A stretch of 64,000 nucleotides of DNA from Ramlibacter rhizophilus (GCF_004681965.1 NZ_SMLL01000001.1:558001-622000); one strand, 5' to 3'; shown: positions 10,655 through 18,934, counted from the stretch's first letter. The notes: generated by a model from the letters alone, not told the origin. Program-made: numbers and translations.

Positions 10655-10711
10655 CGCTGCGGGTTCCGGCGCCCTGACAAGGCGCGTGGTGTCGCGGCCT
10701 GGTGGCCGAAC

Positions 10712-12739
10712 TCACTCGGCCGCTTCGGGGCGTGGCCGCGTGCGCAGACGCAGCGCGAATGGAAGCGGCCAGTCGCCGTCCATGCCGGCTGCGGCTTCGC
10801 TGGGCAGGTCCAGCTGCGGCCATGCGCGCGGGCCGGGCCAGAGGCCGTCGTTCGCCGCGCGGGCGCAATGCGCGGGGTAGCGGTCGATGCCGCCAAGGTC
10901 CAGGAAGAGGCCCAGGTTCGGCAGGCTCTCGCGAACGTTGCCCCACGCCGGCTGGTAGGCGGCGCCCAGCGCGCGGCAGTCGGGCGTGGCAAGGCGGTAG
11001 TGGTCCTTGCCCGCAGCATCGACGAAGAGGCCGGTGCTGTTGGCGTGCGCGACGCCCAGGCTCATCGTGCCGGCGGCGTAGTCGTCGTCCCCGCCCTCGT
11101 CCACGAACACGCCGACCGACAGGTCGTGCGCGGAGCCCAGCGTGATCGGGTGACTGGTGCGGTAGGCATCCTTGCCCGTGCCGCGCTTGAGCAACACCCC
11201 GGCCGCTTCGTGGGCCGCGGCACCCATGGCGTACCAGGCCGCTTCGAACTGGTCGTCGCCGCCGTCGTCCAGCAGCATGCCCAGGCCCTGGTAGTAGCCC
11301 ACGCCCTGCGCGAACACCTGCGCCTCGTAGCGGTCGTTGCCGGCCAGGTCGAGCAACAGCCCGATGCCGCCGGCGAGCGAGCGGCCGTCGAAGAACACCC
11401 CGCGCATGCCATAGCCAGCGCCTTGTCCCATGGAGGCGTTCCGATCCGGCAACTGCGGCGAAGGGCGCACCAGCGGTTCGTTCGTGAGGGCGTAGCGATC
11501 GTTGCCCCCCGTGTCCACCAGCAGCGCCACGCCGAGCGGCCCGCCCGTCGCCTGGGAATAGGTCTGTGCCTCGAAGCTGTCCTTGCCGCCGCCGGTGAGC
11601 AGGACCGCGAAGCCGCCGAGCGCATAGGCCTGCGAACGGCTGCCGGCCACGAAGCGGTTGTCGCCACCGCCATCGACGAGCAGGGCTGCGCCGAAAAGCG
11701 CCGCGGCCTGTGCCTGCCGGGTGCCCTGGTAGCGGTCGTCGCCTTCGGTGTCCCAGAGGATGCCGTAGCCGAGCGTCGCGCTCGACGGATCGGCGCCTGG
11801 CGCGACGCTCACGTAGCGGTCCTTGCCGCCATGGTCCAGGAGCACGCTGAGGCGGTGCGTGTCGCTGCGCGCGAGGAACTCGTAGTCATCGTCGCCGCCC
11901 ACGTCCAGCACCAGCAAGGCGTCCTCGAGAACGTGTCGGTTGTCGCGGCCCGTGGTGTCCACCACGATCCAGCCCAAGGGCGTCTGCAGCGACCAGGCCA
12001 CCGCGGGCAGCGCGGCCTGGTCCTTCACGAAGGCCTGCAGGCGTTCGACCGCGGCCACCAGGTCGAGCATGCCGGCCAGGAGCGCTTCGCGTTCGACGAG
12101 CGGCAGCAGCTGCCGGAAGTCGGGGGTCTCGAAGAGGGCGAGCCGGTCTTCCAGCGCCTGCTGCCGAAGCAGCTGCGCCGACACGCCCGGCGCAAGGCGC
12201 TCGAAGGCGCGCTGCTGGAAGCGGTAGGCCTGCGACATGGCAGCGATCACGCGGGCGAGCTCGTGGCGCAAGGGATTCGGCAACACGGCCGCGTCCGGCA
12301 GCGTCGGAACCCATCCGGCTGCGGCGGGCGTGTCGGCCATCCAGGCCAGGCTGGCCGCGAGTGGATCGGCGGCGCGCGCCAACTGCGCGTCAATCGCCGG
12401 CGTCACGGCGTCCACGCCGCGTTGCACCTGCAGGCCCGCCAGCGGGCCCACCAGGCTGATCGACTGGTGCGGCGAGGCCGCGGCAGCGCGCACTGCGTCG
12501 CCCAGCACGCCAAGGCGGTAGGGCGCCTCCAGCGGGGCGGCCATCACCGACCGGAAGAAGGGCAGCTGCTGGCTGCGCGTGGCGGCGGCGTCGAGCCGGG
12601 TCGAATCAGGCGCGCCGCGCTCGTTCGCCGCGCCCGCGCGCTGCAGCAGTTCCGGCAGGGGCGGGCGGTGCTGCGTCTGTGCAGCGGCCGGACCTCCCCA
12701 TGCAAGTGCCAGGAGCAGGGCGGCCACGGGTCGGAGCAT
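10712..12739 (-). CDS. secreted protein with twelve GG-D-Y repeats, function unknown
   Basis: 675 residues. Signal peptide MLRPVAALLLALAWGGPAAA, then a largely helical segment to about residue 270. Residues 275-640 then hold twelve units of roughly 25-50 residues built on the pattern G-h-L-h-D-x-G-G-x-D-x-Y/F, where h is hydrophobic. Examples are LVLDVGGDDDY, GLLLDLAGNDRY, GMLLDDGGDDQF and GLFLDLGGIDRY. The regular Asp/Gly/Asn turns with alternating hydrophobics resemble a beta-solenoid or beta-helix, and the acidic turns could bind calcium (inference). I do not recognise a named family with certainty. The ATG at 12739 starts the signal peptide. A CusF-fold secreted protein lies 89 bp upstream on the same strand. 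Confidence 0.8.
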   Translation of the reverse strand: MLRPVAALLLALAWGGPAAAQTQHRPPLPELLQRAGAANERGAPDSTRLDAAATRSQQLPFFRSVMAAPLEAPYRLGVLGDAVRAAAASPHQSISLVGPLAGLQVQRGVDAVTPAIDAQLARAADPLAASLAWMADTPAAAGWVPTLPDAAVLPNPLRHELARVIAAMSQAYRFQQRAFERLAPGVSAQLLRQQALEDRLALFETPDFRQLLPLVEREALLAGMLDLVAAVERLQAFVKDQAALPAVAWSLQTPLGWIVVDTTGRDNRHVLEDALLVLDVGGDDDYEFLARSDTHRLSVLLDHGGKDRYVSVAPGADPSSATLGYGILWDTEGDDRYQGTRQAQAAALFGAALLVDGGGDNRFVAGSRSQAYALGGFAVLLTGGGKDSFEAQTYSQATGGPLGVALLVDTGGNDRYALTNEPLVRPSPQLPDRNASMGQGAGYGMRGVFFDGRSLAGGIGLLLDLAGNDRYEAQVFAQGVGYYQGLGMLLDDGGDDQFEAAWYAMGAAAHEAAGVLLKRGTGKDAYRTSHPITLGSAHDLSVGVFVDEGGDDDYAAGTMSLGVAHANSTGLFVDAAGKDHYRLATPDCRALGAAYQPAWGNVRESLPNLGLFLDLGGIDRYPAHCARAANDGLWPGPRAWPQLDLPSEAAAGMDGDWPLPFALRLRTRPRPEAAE

Positions 12740-12828
12740 CGGCCGACTGTAGCAACGCGGGCCGCTCCTGCGTGGGGTGCGCGACGCAAGCGCCCGGGCC
12801 TCGCGCCCCATCAGCTCAGCGCCCCGAA

Positions 12829-13209
12829 TCAATCGCAGCGCTGGAACCGTTCGCAGGGAGGAACGGCGCGGATCGTCACGAGCGTGTTCTCCCCCTCGAT
12901 GCGCTCGGCCCGGAACTTCACGCTGGTGCCCTCGCGCAGATCGTCGAGCAGGCGCCGGTCGCGCACGCGAAAGCGCAGGGTCGTGAAGGGCAGCTTCGCG
13001 CGGGGCACGATCTTGAGGTGCACGTACAGGCGTCCGCCCTCGTCTTCGATCCATGAGCGCACCGTGGCCCGAGTCTCCACGGGAGCCGCTTCGCCAGCGC
13101 CGGAGGCAGACGCCGGCGCCGCCTGCGCGCCGACCTGCCCGGATGCCGCGCAGGTCGGCCCCGCGGCCAGCGCCAGCACCACGGCACCCGAAACGGCAGT
13201 GAAATTCAT
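12829..13209 (-). CDS. CusF-like periplasmic protein lacking the copper ligands
   Basis: 126 residues with a signal peptide (about 1-22). Residues 50-115 match the five-stranded barrel of CusF/CopK-type proteins (pattern LPFTTLRFRVRDRRLLDDL then GTSVKFRAERIEG). In CusF, Cu(I)/Ag(I) is held by H36, W44, M47 and M49 (WxxMxM). Aligned by eye, these positions here are L65, L73, T76 and L78, so none survives. Two cysteines (C119, C125; CERFQRC) sit at the extreme C-terminus and could form a disulfide or a new metal site. It is upstream of the repeat protein on the same strand and probably cotranscribed with it. Confidence 0.7.
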   Translation of the reverse strand: MNFTAVSGAVVLALAAGPTCAASGQVGAQAAPASASGAGEAAPVETRATVRSWIEDEGGRLYVHLKIVPRAKLPFTTLRFRVRDRRLLDDLREGTSVKFRAERIEGENTLVTIRAVPPCERFQRCD

Positions 13210-13385
13210 TCGCCGCGTGATGGTGAGCTCCCTGCCGTGGAGTCCACGGTCATACGGTCAGGTACGAGCAGGTGCTCGCGTATTCCAGCCAGAACTCGAT
13301 CTGTCGCATTGCCGTACTCCGCGGGAAGTTGCTGCTGCATGGGGCCTGGAGGGCACGGGTCCATTCTGATGCGACCGGGCCGGGA

Positions 13386-13407
13386 ATTCCGATATGCATA
13401 TCCGAAT
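13386..13407. promoter_or_regulatory. 22-bp near-perfect palindrome upstream of the sulfate-binding-type gene
   Basis: ATTCCGATATG (13386-13396) faces CATATCCGAAT (13397-13407), with one mismatched base pair around a perfect GATATGCATATC core. It lies 82 bp before the ATG at 13490 in a 280-bp gap (13210-13489) that otherwise holds nothing I can identify. Its AT-rich core stands out locally. Likely an operator; the regulator is unknown. Confidence 0.4.
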
Positions 13408-13489
13408 GAGCATGTGAGAAATCCATCGTTCTCTTTTTCCCGCTGGGCTTCACACAATCGGCTTCCCTTCGACAACGCACGGATTCCTC

Positions 13490-14503
13490 ATGCTTTCTCG
13501 GCGCGCCATCGTCCGCTTTCCTGCGGCATTCCTTCTCCCGGCGGGCGTTGGCATTGCCACGGCGCAACAACGCATCGAACTGCTCAACGTCTCCTACGAC
13601 CCCACGCGCGAGCTGTACGCCGAGTTCAATGCCGCCTTCGCCCGCGAGTGGAAGGCACGCACGGGGCAGGTGGTGGTCGTCAAGCAGTCGCACGGGGGCT
13701 CGGGCAAGCAGGCGCGATCCATCCTCGACGGGCTGGAGGCGGACGTGGCAACGCTGGCGCTGGCGGGGGACACCGAGGCGTTGGTGCGGCATGGGGGCTT
13801 CGTCCAGCCCGGCTGGCAGAAGCGCTTGCCGAACAATGCCTCGCCCTACACGTCCACCGTCGTCCTGGTGGTCCGGGCCGGCAACCCCAAGGGCATCAAG
13901 GACTGGGAGGACCTGGCCCGGCCCGGCATCGGCGTGATCACGCCCAATCCCAAGACCTCCGGCGGTGCACGCTGGAACTATCTCGCCGCCTGGGAGTACG
14001 CCCGCCGCCGCCACGGGGGCGATGCGCAGGCCAGGGAGTTCGTGAGCCGGCTCTATGGCAACGTGCCCGTGCTGGATACGGGTGCGCGCGGCGCCTCCAT
14101 CACGTTTGCGCAGCGCCGCATGGGCGACGTGCTCATTGCTTGGGAGAACGAGGCCCACCTGCTCGCGAAGGAGTTCCCCGGCAGGTTCGAACTGCTGACG
14201 CCGTCACTCGGCATCCTCGCCGAACCCGCGGTCGCGGTCGTGGACCGCGTCGTGGACAGGAAGGGCACGCGTGCCGTGGCCGAGGCTTACCTCAGGTACC
14301 TGTATTCCGAAGAAGGGCAGGACATCGTGGCCCGCCACTTCTACCGCCCGGCCGCTTCGCGGCAGGCGCAGGCCCGGTACGCCAGGCAGTTCCCGACGCT
14401 GGAGCTGTTCACGGTGGATCAGGCCTTCGGCGGCTGGGAGCAGGCGTCCGGGCGGCATTTCGCGGACGGCGGCAGCTTCGACCAGATCTACACGCGCAAG
14501 TAG
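13490..14503 (+). CDS. sulfate/thiosulfate-type ABC transporter substrate-binding protein
   Basis: 337 residues, Sbp/CysP family. Signal peptide (about 1-25, ending ATAQQ), then [17 protein letters not shown] and the anion-binding segment [12 protein letters not shown]. Further family segments [19 protein letters not shown] and YNPV-like ends ([10 protein letters not shown]) follow. It binds sulfate or a related oxyanion in the periplasm. No permease (CysT/CysW) or ATPase (CysA) is adjacent, so it is an orphan receptor that must serve a transporter elsewhere. The ATG at 13490 has no clear ribosome binding site, and a palindrome lies upstream. Confidence 0.9.
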   Translation: MLSRRAIVRFPAAFLLPAGVGIATAQQRIELLNVSYDPTRELYAEFNAAFAREWKARTGQVVVVKQSHGGSGKQARSILDGLEADVATLALAGDTEALVRHGGFVQPGWQKRLPNNASPYTSTVVLVVRAGNPKGIKDWEDLARPGIGVITPNPKTSGGARWNYLAAWEYARRRHGGDAQAREFVSRLYGNVPVLDTGARGASITFAQRRMGDVLIAWENEAHLLAKEFPGRFELLTPSLGILAEPAVAVVDRVVDRKGTRAVAEAYLRYLYSEEGQDIVARHFYRPAASRQAQARYARQFPTLELFTVDQAFGGWEQASGRHFADGGSFDQIYTRK

Positions 14504-14580
14504 GCCGGTGCGCACGCCGGGCCGGGCTCCGGGGCAGTGCCAATCCCGCACGCGCCGTGCGGTTGCTTTCACTTCCGGGA

Positions 14581-14611
14581 TTGACATTGACACGATGTCA
14601 ATGTTGACGAT
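14581..14611 (+). promoter_or_regulatory. MerR-like promoter: TTGACA with a dyad in a long spacer
   Basis: TTGACA (14581-14586) is followed by a perfect inverted repeat, ACATTGACA (14584-14592) and TGTCAATGT (14596-14604), around CGA. A weak -10 (GACGAT, 14606-14611) lies 19 bp after the -35. A 19-20 bp spacer containing a dyad is the layout of promoters twisted by MerR-family regulators such as CueR. No MerR gene is in the window. It points at the small ORF at 14644 and the membrane protein behind it. Confidence 0.45.
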
Positions 14612-14643
14612 GCATGCTTCTTCAAGGCGAACAGGAGTGCATC

Positions 14644-14709
14644 GTGTCAGAAGCAATCGTTTTTCCGGGGCAGCCCTCCAGTCCGGATGAAGCCACCCTG
14701 CGCAGGTGA
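14644..14709 (+). CDS. small ORF, 21 residues, coupled to the next gene
   Basis: GTG start with an AGGAG site (14633-14637) at 6-bp spacing. The peptide is MSEAIVFPGQ followed by PSSPDEATLRR. Its TGA overlaps the GTG of the next frame (GTGA, 14706-14709), the usual sign of translational coupling. It may be a leader peptide, a tiny protein, or the N-terminus of the following protein separated by a frameshift; I cannot decide from one sequence. Confidence 0.4.
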   Translation: MSEAIVFPGQPSSPDEATLRR

Positions 14710-15023
14710 ATCGGATGTGCACTTCCGCATGGTCCGCACTGCCTGCGCCGACGCCGGGTGGCCGCAGCCCGGCACGAGCCTCGCCTGGCGCCAAGGCGCT
14801 GGTGCCGCTGGTCGCCGCAGCGCTGATCGGTGGCCTGGGGCTGCTTGCGAATCAGCATCTCGGCGCCACAATGCTTCGGTCCCCCGTCGCCATCGCTGCG
14901 GGGGCCCTGGCGGCCACGGTCGTGGTGGCGTGGGGGTGGATCGAATCGCCCGCGCGCATGACGCAGGGCGTGCTCATGGGAGGCGTGGCCGCCGCGTGTG
15001 CCGCGTCGGTGGCGCTGATCTGA
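14706..15023 (+). CDS. hypothetical small membrane protein, 105 residues
   Basis: Unrecognised. After a Pro/Ser-rich first 28 residues there are three hydrophobic stretches (about 30-48, 60-78 and 86-105), so probably a three-helix inner-membrane protein ending directly in a helix. Start GTG 14706 overlaps the stop of the small ORF upstream. The codon pattern looks coding (strong GC3). It lies between the MerR-like promoter and the Met-rich lipoprotein gene, so a role in metal handling is possible, but that is context only. Confidence 0.5.
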   Translation: MNRMCTSAWSALPAPTPGGRSPARASPGAKALVPLVAAALIGGLGLLANQHLGATMLRSPVAIAAGALAATVVVAWGWIESPARMTQGVLMGGVAAACAASVALI

Positions 15024-15147
15024 TCGGCCGCACGATTACTGCGCAGCGGTGCGGCGACCGACGGACTTCCCCGCGCTTGATCGCCGTCAAATCGCGTTGG
15101 CCTCGGGCTGGCTAGGGTGCATGCGTCGCAGCCATCAGGAGACTCTC

Positions 15148-15753
15148 ATGGAACGTGCACTCTCAGCGATTCTGACCGCCGCGGCTGTGATGGCTGCCGG
15201 CTGCAGCGCGCCGCAGGCCGCCGGGCCTGGCCCGCAGGCGCGCATCGGCCCCGCCGTGATGGGCCCTGGCGTGATGGCTCCCGGCATGGGCCCTGGCGGC
15301 ATGGGCCCTGGCGTGATGGGCGCCTACGGACCCGGATACGGCATGGGCGCAGGAATGATGGCCGGCCCCGGCGGGGGCATGGGTCCGGGAATGATGGGTG
15401 GCCCCAGCGGGGGCATGGGTCCGGGAATGATGGGTGGCGGCGGTCCTGGCCTCGACGCGATCGCGGCCACGCTCAGCGAAGATCAACGCAAGCGCATGGC
15501 GGCCATCCAGCAGGACCTGGCGCAGCGGCAGTGGCCGCTGATGGAACGCGCGCAGCAGCTCATGGGGGCCGGCGGCGGCGCCGCCAGTGAGCAGCAGGAA
15601 CGCGGCAACTACGACGCGCTCGCCGCGCTGCATCGCCAGATGTTCGAGAACTCGCTGCAGGCCCGCCGGCAGATGGAGGAGGTGCTCACGCCCGAGCAGC
15701 GCGAGCACTGGCGCCGCAGCCGGGGTGCCGGGCGTCCGGGCGCCCCCGGATGA
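15148..15753 (+). CDS. Met/Gly-rich LTXXQ (Spy/CpxP-like) lipoprotein
   Basis: 201 residues. Signal with lipobox AAGC (Cys near residue 20), so outer- or inner-membrane lipoprotein. Residues 32-100 form a low-complexity Met/Gly/Pro tract with repeated GMGPGMMGG units. Residues 105-190 are charged helices ending in LTPEQREHW, the LTXXQ motif of Spy/CpxP periplasmic chaperones. Dense methionines in an oxidising compartment suggest Cu(I)/Ag(I) or other soft-metal binding (inference). The ATG at 15148 has AGGAG 6 bp upstream and is preferred over in-frame starts at 15049 and 15121. The next gene (15763) is convergent. Confidence 0.78.
   Translation: MERALSAILTAAAVMAAGCSAPQAAGPGPQARIGPAVMGPGVMAPGMGPGGMGPGVMGAYGPGYGMGAGMMAGPGGGMGPGMMGGPSGGMGPGMMGGGGPGLDAIAATLSEDQRKRMAAIQQDLAQRQWPLMERAQQLMGAGGGAASEQQERGNYDALAALHRQMFENSLQARRQMEEVLTPEQREHWRRSRGAGRPGAPG
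15372..15438 (+). repeat. 36-bp tandem repeat inside the Met-rich gene
   Basis: A block of about 30 bp encoding GGMGPGMMGG occurs at 15372-15402 and again, nearly identical, at 15408-15438: a 12-codon period. Shorter related MGPG units lie just upstream (15258-15320). Such tracts can expand or contract, so copy number may differ between strains. Confidence 0.8.
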
Positions 15754-15762
15754 CGCGGCCGT

Positions 15763-17178
15763 TCAGGCGGCGCGGACTTCGGCCAGCGGCAGCCGCACCG
15801 TCGCGTCCAGGCCTTGGGTGCGCCCGCCCTCGGCACGGTCCACCAGGCTGATCGTGCCGCCGAGCGCCTGCACGATCTCGTGGCAGATCGCAAGGCCCAG
15901 GCCGGAGCCCGCGCGGGCGTCGCCCGGCGAGAAGGGCTGGAAGAGGCGCTCGCGCAGTCCCGGCGGCAGGCCCGGGCCGCTGTCGCACACCTGCAGCACG
16001 GCCCAGCCGGGCTCGGCCTCCACGCGCACCACCAGCATGCCCTGCGCGGGGCTGTGGCGGACGGCGTTGTGCAGCAGGTTGCGGGCCAGCTCGCTGAGCA
16101 TCCATTCGTGCGCCGCCACGGGAGCGGGCTCGGTCTCGATGGCGAAGTCGATGTCCTTGTCGGCAATGAGCGGCGAGAGCTCCAGGGCCACGGCGCGCAC
16201 CAGGGCGGCCAGGTCGTTCACGCCGGCATCGGGCCGCTGGCGCAGCTGCTCCACCTTCGCCAGCGAGAGCATCTGGTTGGCCAGGGCCGTCGCGCGGTCC
16301 ACGGTGGCGTTGATCTCCGCCAGCGCGCGCTGCGGTTCGACGTCGCCGCGCAGGGCCGACTGCAGCTGCGTGCGCAGCACGGCCAGGGGCGTGCGCAGCT
16401 GGTGCGCGGTGTCGCGCACGAAGCGCTTCTGGTTGTCCAGCAGCTGGGTCAGCCGGGCCATCACGGAATTCGTGGCTTCCACCAGGGGCTGCAGTTCGCG
16501 CGGCGCATCGCCCGCCACCAGCGGGCGCAGGTCGCCTTCGGGCCGCTCGCGCAGCTGCTGCGAGAGCTGGCGCACGGGGCGCGTCGTGCGCTGCACGACC
16601 AGCACCACCACGGCGGCCACCACCGCCAGGACCACCGCCTGCCGCCAGAGGGTGTCGATCAGGATCTGCTGCGCCAGCGCCTGGCGCAGCTCCAGCGTCT
16701 CGGCCACCTGCACCACGGCCATGGCCCGGCCCTGCGCGCTGGACACGGGTTGCAGCAGCACGGCCATGCGCACCGGCAGGCCCTGGTAGCGCGCGTCGTA
16801 GAAGTCCACCAGCGCCGCGTAGGGCGGTCGGGCGGGCAGGGTGCCGCGCCAGAAGGGCAGCTCGTCGTAGCCCGACACCCACTCGCCCTGCAGGTCGGAA
16901 ACCCGGTACACCATGCGGCTGCGGTTGTCCGCCTCGAAGGCTTCCAGGGCGGAGTAGGGCACGGTGGCCCGCAGGCGCGCCGCGCCGTCGTAGCCCACCA
17001 CCTCCAGCTGCTCGCCGATGGTCTTGGCCGAGGCCAGCAAGGTGCGGTCGTAGGCGGTGTTGACGGCCGCCAGGGCCCGCGCATAGAGCATGGCGCCGTT
17101 GAGCGCCAAAAGCAGCACCAGCGGCACGAGGATGCCTACCAGCAGCCGGCGGCGCAGGGAGGCGGAGCGCATGGGCAT
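15763..17178 (-). CDS. tctE: sensor histidine kinase, TctE-like
   Basis: 471 residues. Transmembrane helices at about 11-32 and 180-196 flank a periplasmic sensing loop of about 150 residues. A HAMP-like linker leads to the H-box DTAHQLRTPLA with phospho-acceptor H259, followed by N-box ARNLLHNAVRHSP, CDSGPGLP and GSGLGLAICHEI. The gene follows the response regulator with a 7-bp gap on the same strand, and the pair is divergent from tctCBA. By analogy with Salmonella TctDE it would sense a tricarboxylate such as citrate; the ligand here is inferred. Confidence 0.93.
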   Translation of the reverse strand: MPMRSASLRRRLLVGILVPLVLLLALNGAMLYARALAAVNTAYDRTLLASAKTIGEQLEVVGYDGAARLRATVPYSALEAFEADNRSRMVYRVSDLQGEWVSGYDELPFWRGTLPARPPYAALVDFYDARYQGLPVRMAVLLQPVSSAQGRAMAVVQVAETLELRQALAQQILIDTLWRQAVVLAVVAAVVVLVVQRTTRPVRQLSQQLRERPEGDLRPLVAGDAPRELQPLVEATNSVMARLTQLLDNQKRFVRDTAHQLRTPLAVLRTQLQSALRGDVEPQRALAEINATVDRATALANQMLSLAKVEQLRQRPDAGVNDLAALVRAVALELSPLIADKDIDFAIETEPAPVAAHEWMLSELARNLLHNAVRHSPAQGMLVVRVEAEPGWAVLQVCDSGPGLPPGLRERLFQPFSPGDARAGSGLGLAICHEIVQALGGTISLVDRAEGGRTQGLDATVRLPLAEVRAA

Positions 17179-17185
17179 CGGCGCC

Positions 17186-17860
17186 TCAGGACGCCTTGAG
17201 CAGGTAGCCCAGGCCGCGCAGCGTCATGAGCGTGACCCCGGTGGGCGCGAGCTTCTTGCGCAGGCGATAGACGACCACTTCCACGGCTTCGTACTGCACC
17301 TCGGACTGACCCGGGAAGACCAGCTCGAACAGGCGTTCCTTCGGGACCGCATGGCCCGGCCGGACCATGAGCGCCTGCAGCAGCGCGGTCTCCCGCGGGG
17401 TGAGTTCGAGCACGCGGCCCTCGTGGTGCACGGCGCCGCTGGCCTTGTCCAGCACGAGCGAGCCCACCGCGCTGCGGCCCGCGTCCGGGGCTGGCGGGCC
17501 GGCGCGGCGGCGGGCGAGGGCCCGCACGCGCGCCTCCAGCTCGTCCAGGTCGAAGGGCTTGGGCAGGTAGTCGTCCGCGCCGGCGTTCAGTCCCAGGATG
17601 CGGTCGCCCACGGTGCCCCGGGCGGTGAGGATCAGCACGGGTGTGTCCAGGCCCGCCTGCCGCCCGCGCTCCAGCACCTGCAGCCCGTCGAGCCCGGGCA
17701 GGCTGAGGTCCAGCACCACCACGTCGGGTGCGAGGCCCTGCCAGGCCTGCAAGGCCTCGTGCCCGTCCTCGCAGGCGCTGACCCGCAGGCCGCGCCGGCT
17801 GAGCGCGCGGTCCAGCGTCTGGCGCATCGAGGGATCGTCTTCGACCAGGAGCAGGTGCAT
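17186..17860 (-). CDS. tctD: OmpR-family response regulator, TctD-like
   Basis: 224 residues. Receiver domain with acidic pair D8/D9, phospho-acceptor D51 (VLDLSLPGLDG), switch Thr in LTARG and Lys in LPKPFD. The C-terminal winged helix (about 125-222) ends in YRLRKKLAPTG and LRGLGYLL. First gene of the tctDE pair. The 113-bp gap to tctC (17861-17973) must hold both divergent promoters. That gap includes a run of seven G, but I could not define boxes in it. Confidence 0.95.
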   Translation of the reverse strand: MHLLLVEDDPSMRQTLDRALSRRGLRVSACEDGHEALQAWQGLAPDVVVLDLSLPGLDGLQVLERGRQAGLDTPVLILTARGTVGDRILGLNAGADDYLPKPFDLDELEARVRALARRRAGPPAPDAGRSAVGSLVLDKASGAVHHEGRVLELTPRETALLQALMVRPGHAVPKERLFELVFPGQSEVQYEAVEVVVYRLRKKLAPTGVTLMTLRGLGYLLKAS

Positions 17861-17973
17861 GGCGAGCCGATTGTCGCGAGGCGGCAGCTGGTGTTTTCCC
17901 TAGGCATCCGCGACAGCCGAATGACAGCGGGGGGGCACACCATCGCCTCGCCCCACAACCTCAGGAGACATCC

Positions 17974-18933
17974 ATGCGTCGAGACACCTTCCTCAAGTCC
18001 CTGGCCGCGCTGGCCGCCGCCGGTGCCCTGCCGCTGTCCGCGCGGGCGGCGGCGAACGTGAAGATGATGATCCCGGCCAACCCCGGCGGCGGCTGGGACA
18101 CCACCGGCCGCGCCCTGGGCCGCGCCCTGCAGGACGCCAAGGTCGCCGACAGCGTGAACTTCGAGAACAAGGGCGGCGCCGCCGGCGCGCTGGGCCTGGC
18201 GCAGTTCGTCAATGCGAACAAGGGCGACCCGAACGCGCTGATGGTCATGGGCGCGGTGATGCTGGGCGGCATCATCACCGGCAAGCCGCCGGTGAGCCTG
18301 TCGCAGGCCACGCCCATCGCGCGCCTGACCAGCGAATACAACGTCTTCGTGCTGCCGGCCAACTCGCCGTTCAAGACCATGGCCGACGTGGTGGCCCAGC
18401 TCAAGAAGGACCCGGGCAGCGTCAAGTGGGGCGGCGGCTCGCGCGGCTCCACCGAGCATATCGCCGCGGCCATGATCGCGCGCGACGTGGGCGTCGATCC
18501 GGCGAAGATCAACTACGTCGCCTTCCGGGGCGGCGGCGAGGCCGTGGCCGCCATCCTGGGCGGCAACGTCACCGTGGGCGGCAGCGGCTACAGCGAGTTC
18601 GCCGAGCACATCGCGGCCGGCAAGATGAAGCCCATCGCCGTCACCTCGGGTGCGCGCCTGAAGGGCGTGAACGTGCCCACGCTCAAGGAGCAGGGCATCA
18701 ACGTGGAGATCGGCAACTGGCGCGGCGTCTACGGCGCGCCCAACCTCAGCGAGGCCCAGCGCAAGCAGGTCACCGACATGGTCCTGGCCGCCGTCAAGAC
18801 CAAGGCCTGGCAGGAGGCCCTGGAGAAGAACAACTGGACGCCGGCCGTGCTCGCCGGCCCGGCCTTCGAGAAGTTCGTGGACGACGAATTCGCCAGCCTG
18901 CGCGCCACCATGGTCAAGTCCGGGATGGTCTGA
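17974..18933 (+). CDS. tctC: tripartite tricarboxylate transporter receptor TctC
   Basis: 319 residues. N-terminal signal (about 1-27, ending ARAAAN) with a twin-arginine-like MRRDTFLKSL opening. The mature protein begins KMMIPANPGGGWDTTGR, the ligand loop of TctC/Bug proteins. It captures citrate or a similar carboxylate in the periplasm. CAGGAG lies before the ATG. tctB follows with a single base between stop and start and tctA overlaps tctB, so the three form an operon, facing tctDE. Confidence 0.95.
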   Translation: MRRDTFLKSLAALAAAGALPLSARAAANVKMMIPANPGGGWDTTGRALGRALQDAKVADSVNFENKGGAAGALGLAQFVNANKGDPNALMVMGAVMLGGIITGKPPVSLSQATPIARLTSEYNVFVLPANSPFKTMADVVAQLKKDPGSVKWGGGSRGSTEHIAAAMIARDVGVDPAKINYVAFRGGGEAVAAILGGNVTVGGSGYSEFAEHIAAGKMKPIAVTSGARLKGVNVPTLKEQGINVEIGNWRGVYGAPNLSEAQRKQVTDMVLAAVKTKAWQEALEKNNWTPAVLAGPAFEKFVDDEFASLRATMVKSGMV

Positions 18934-18934
18934 G

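Noticed and set aside
10868..13369. 833-codon plus-strand frame opposite the repeat protein
   Set aside because: The minus strand has a signal peptide and regular repeats; the plus frame is composition noise.
13206..13475. 89-codon minus-strand frame upstream of the CusF-like gene
   Set aside because: No ribosome binding site, no motif, and it covers the palindrome and the likely promoter region of the sulfate-type receptor gene.
14587..14601. FNR/ANR box reading of the dyad (TTGAC-N5-GTCAA)
   Set aside because: FNR sites are TTGAT-N4-ATCAA with even spacing; here the spacing is odd and the dyad extends to 9-bp arms, fitting a MerR-type site better.
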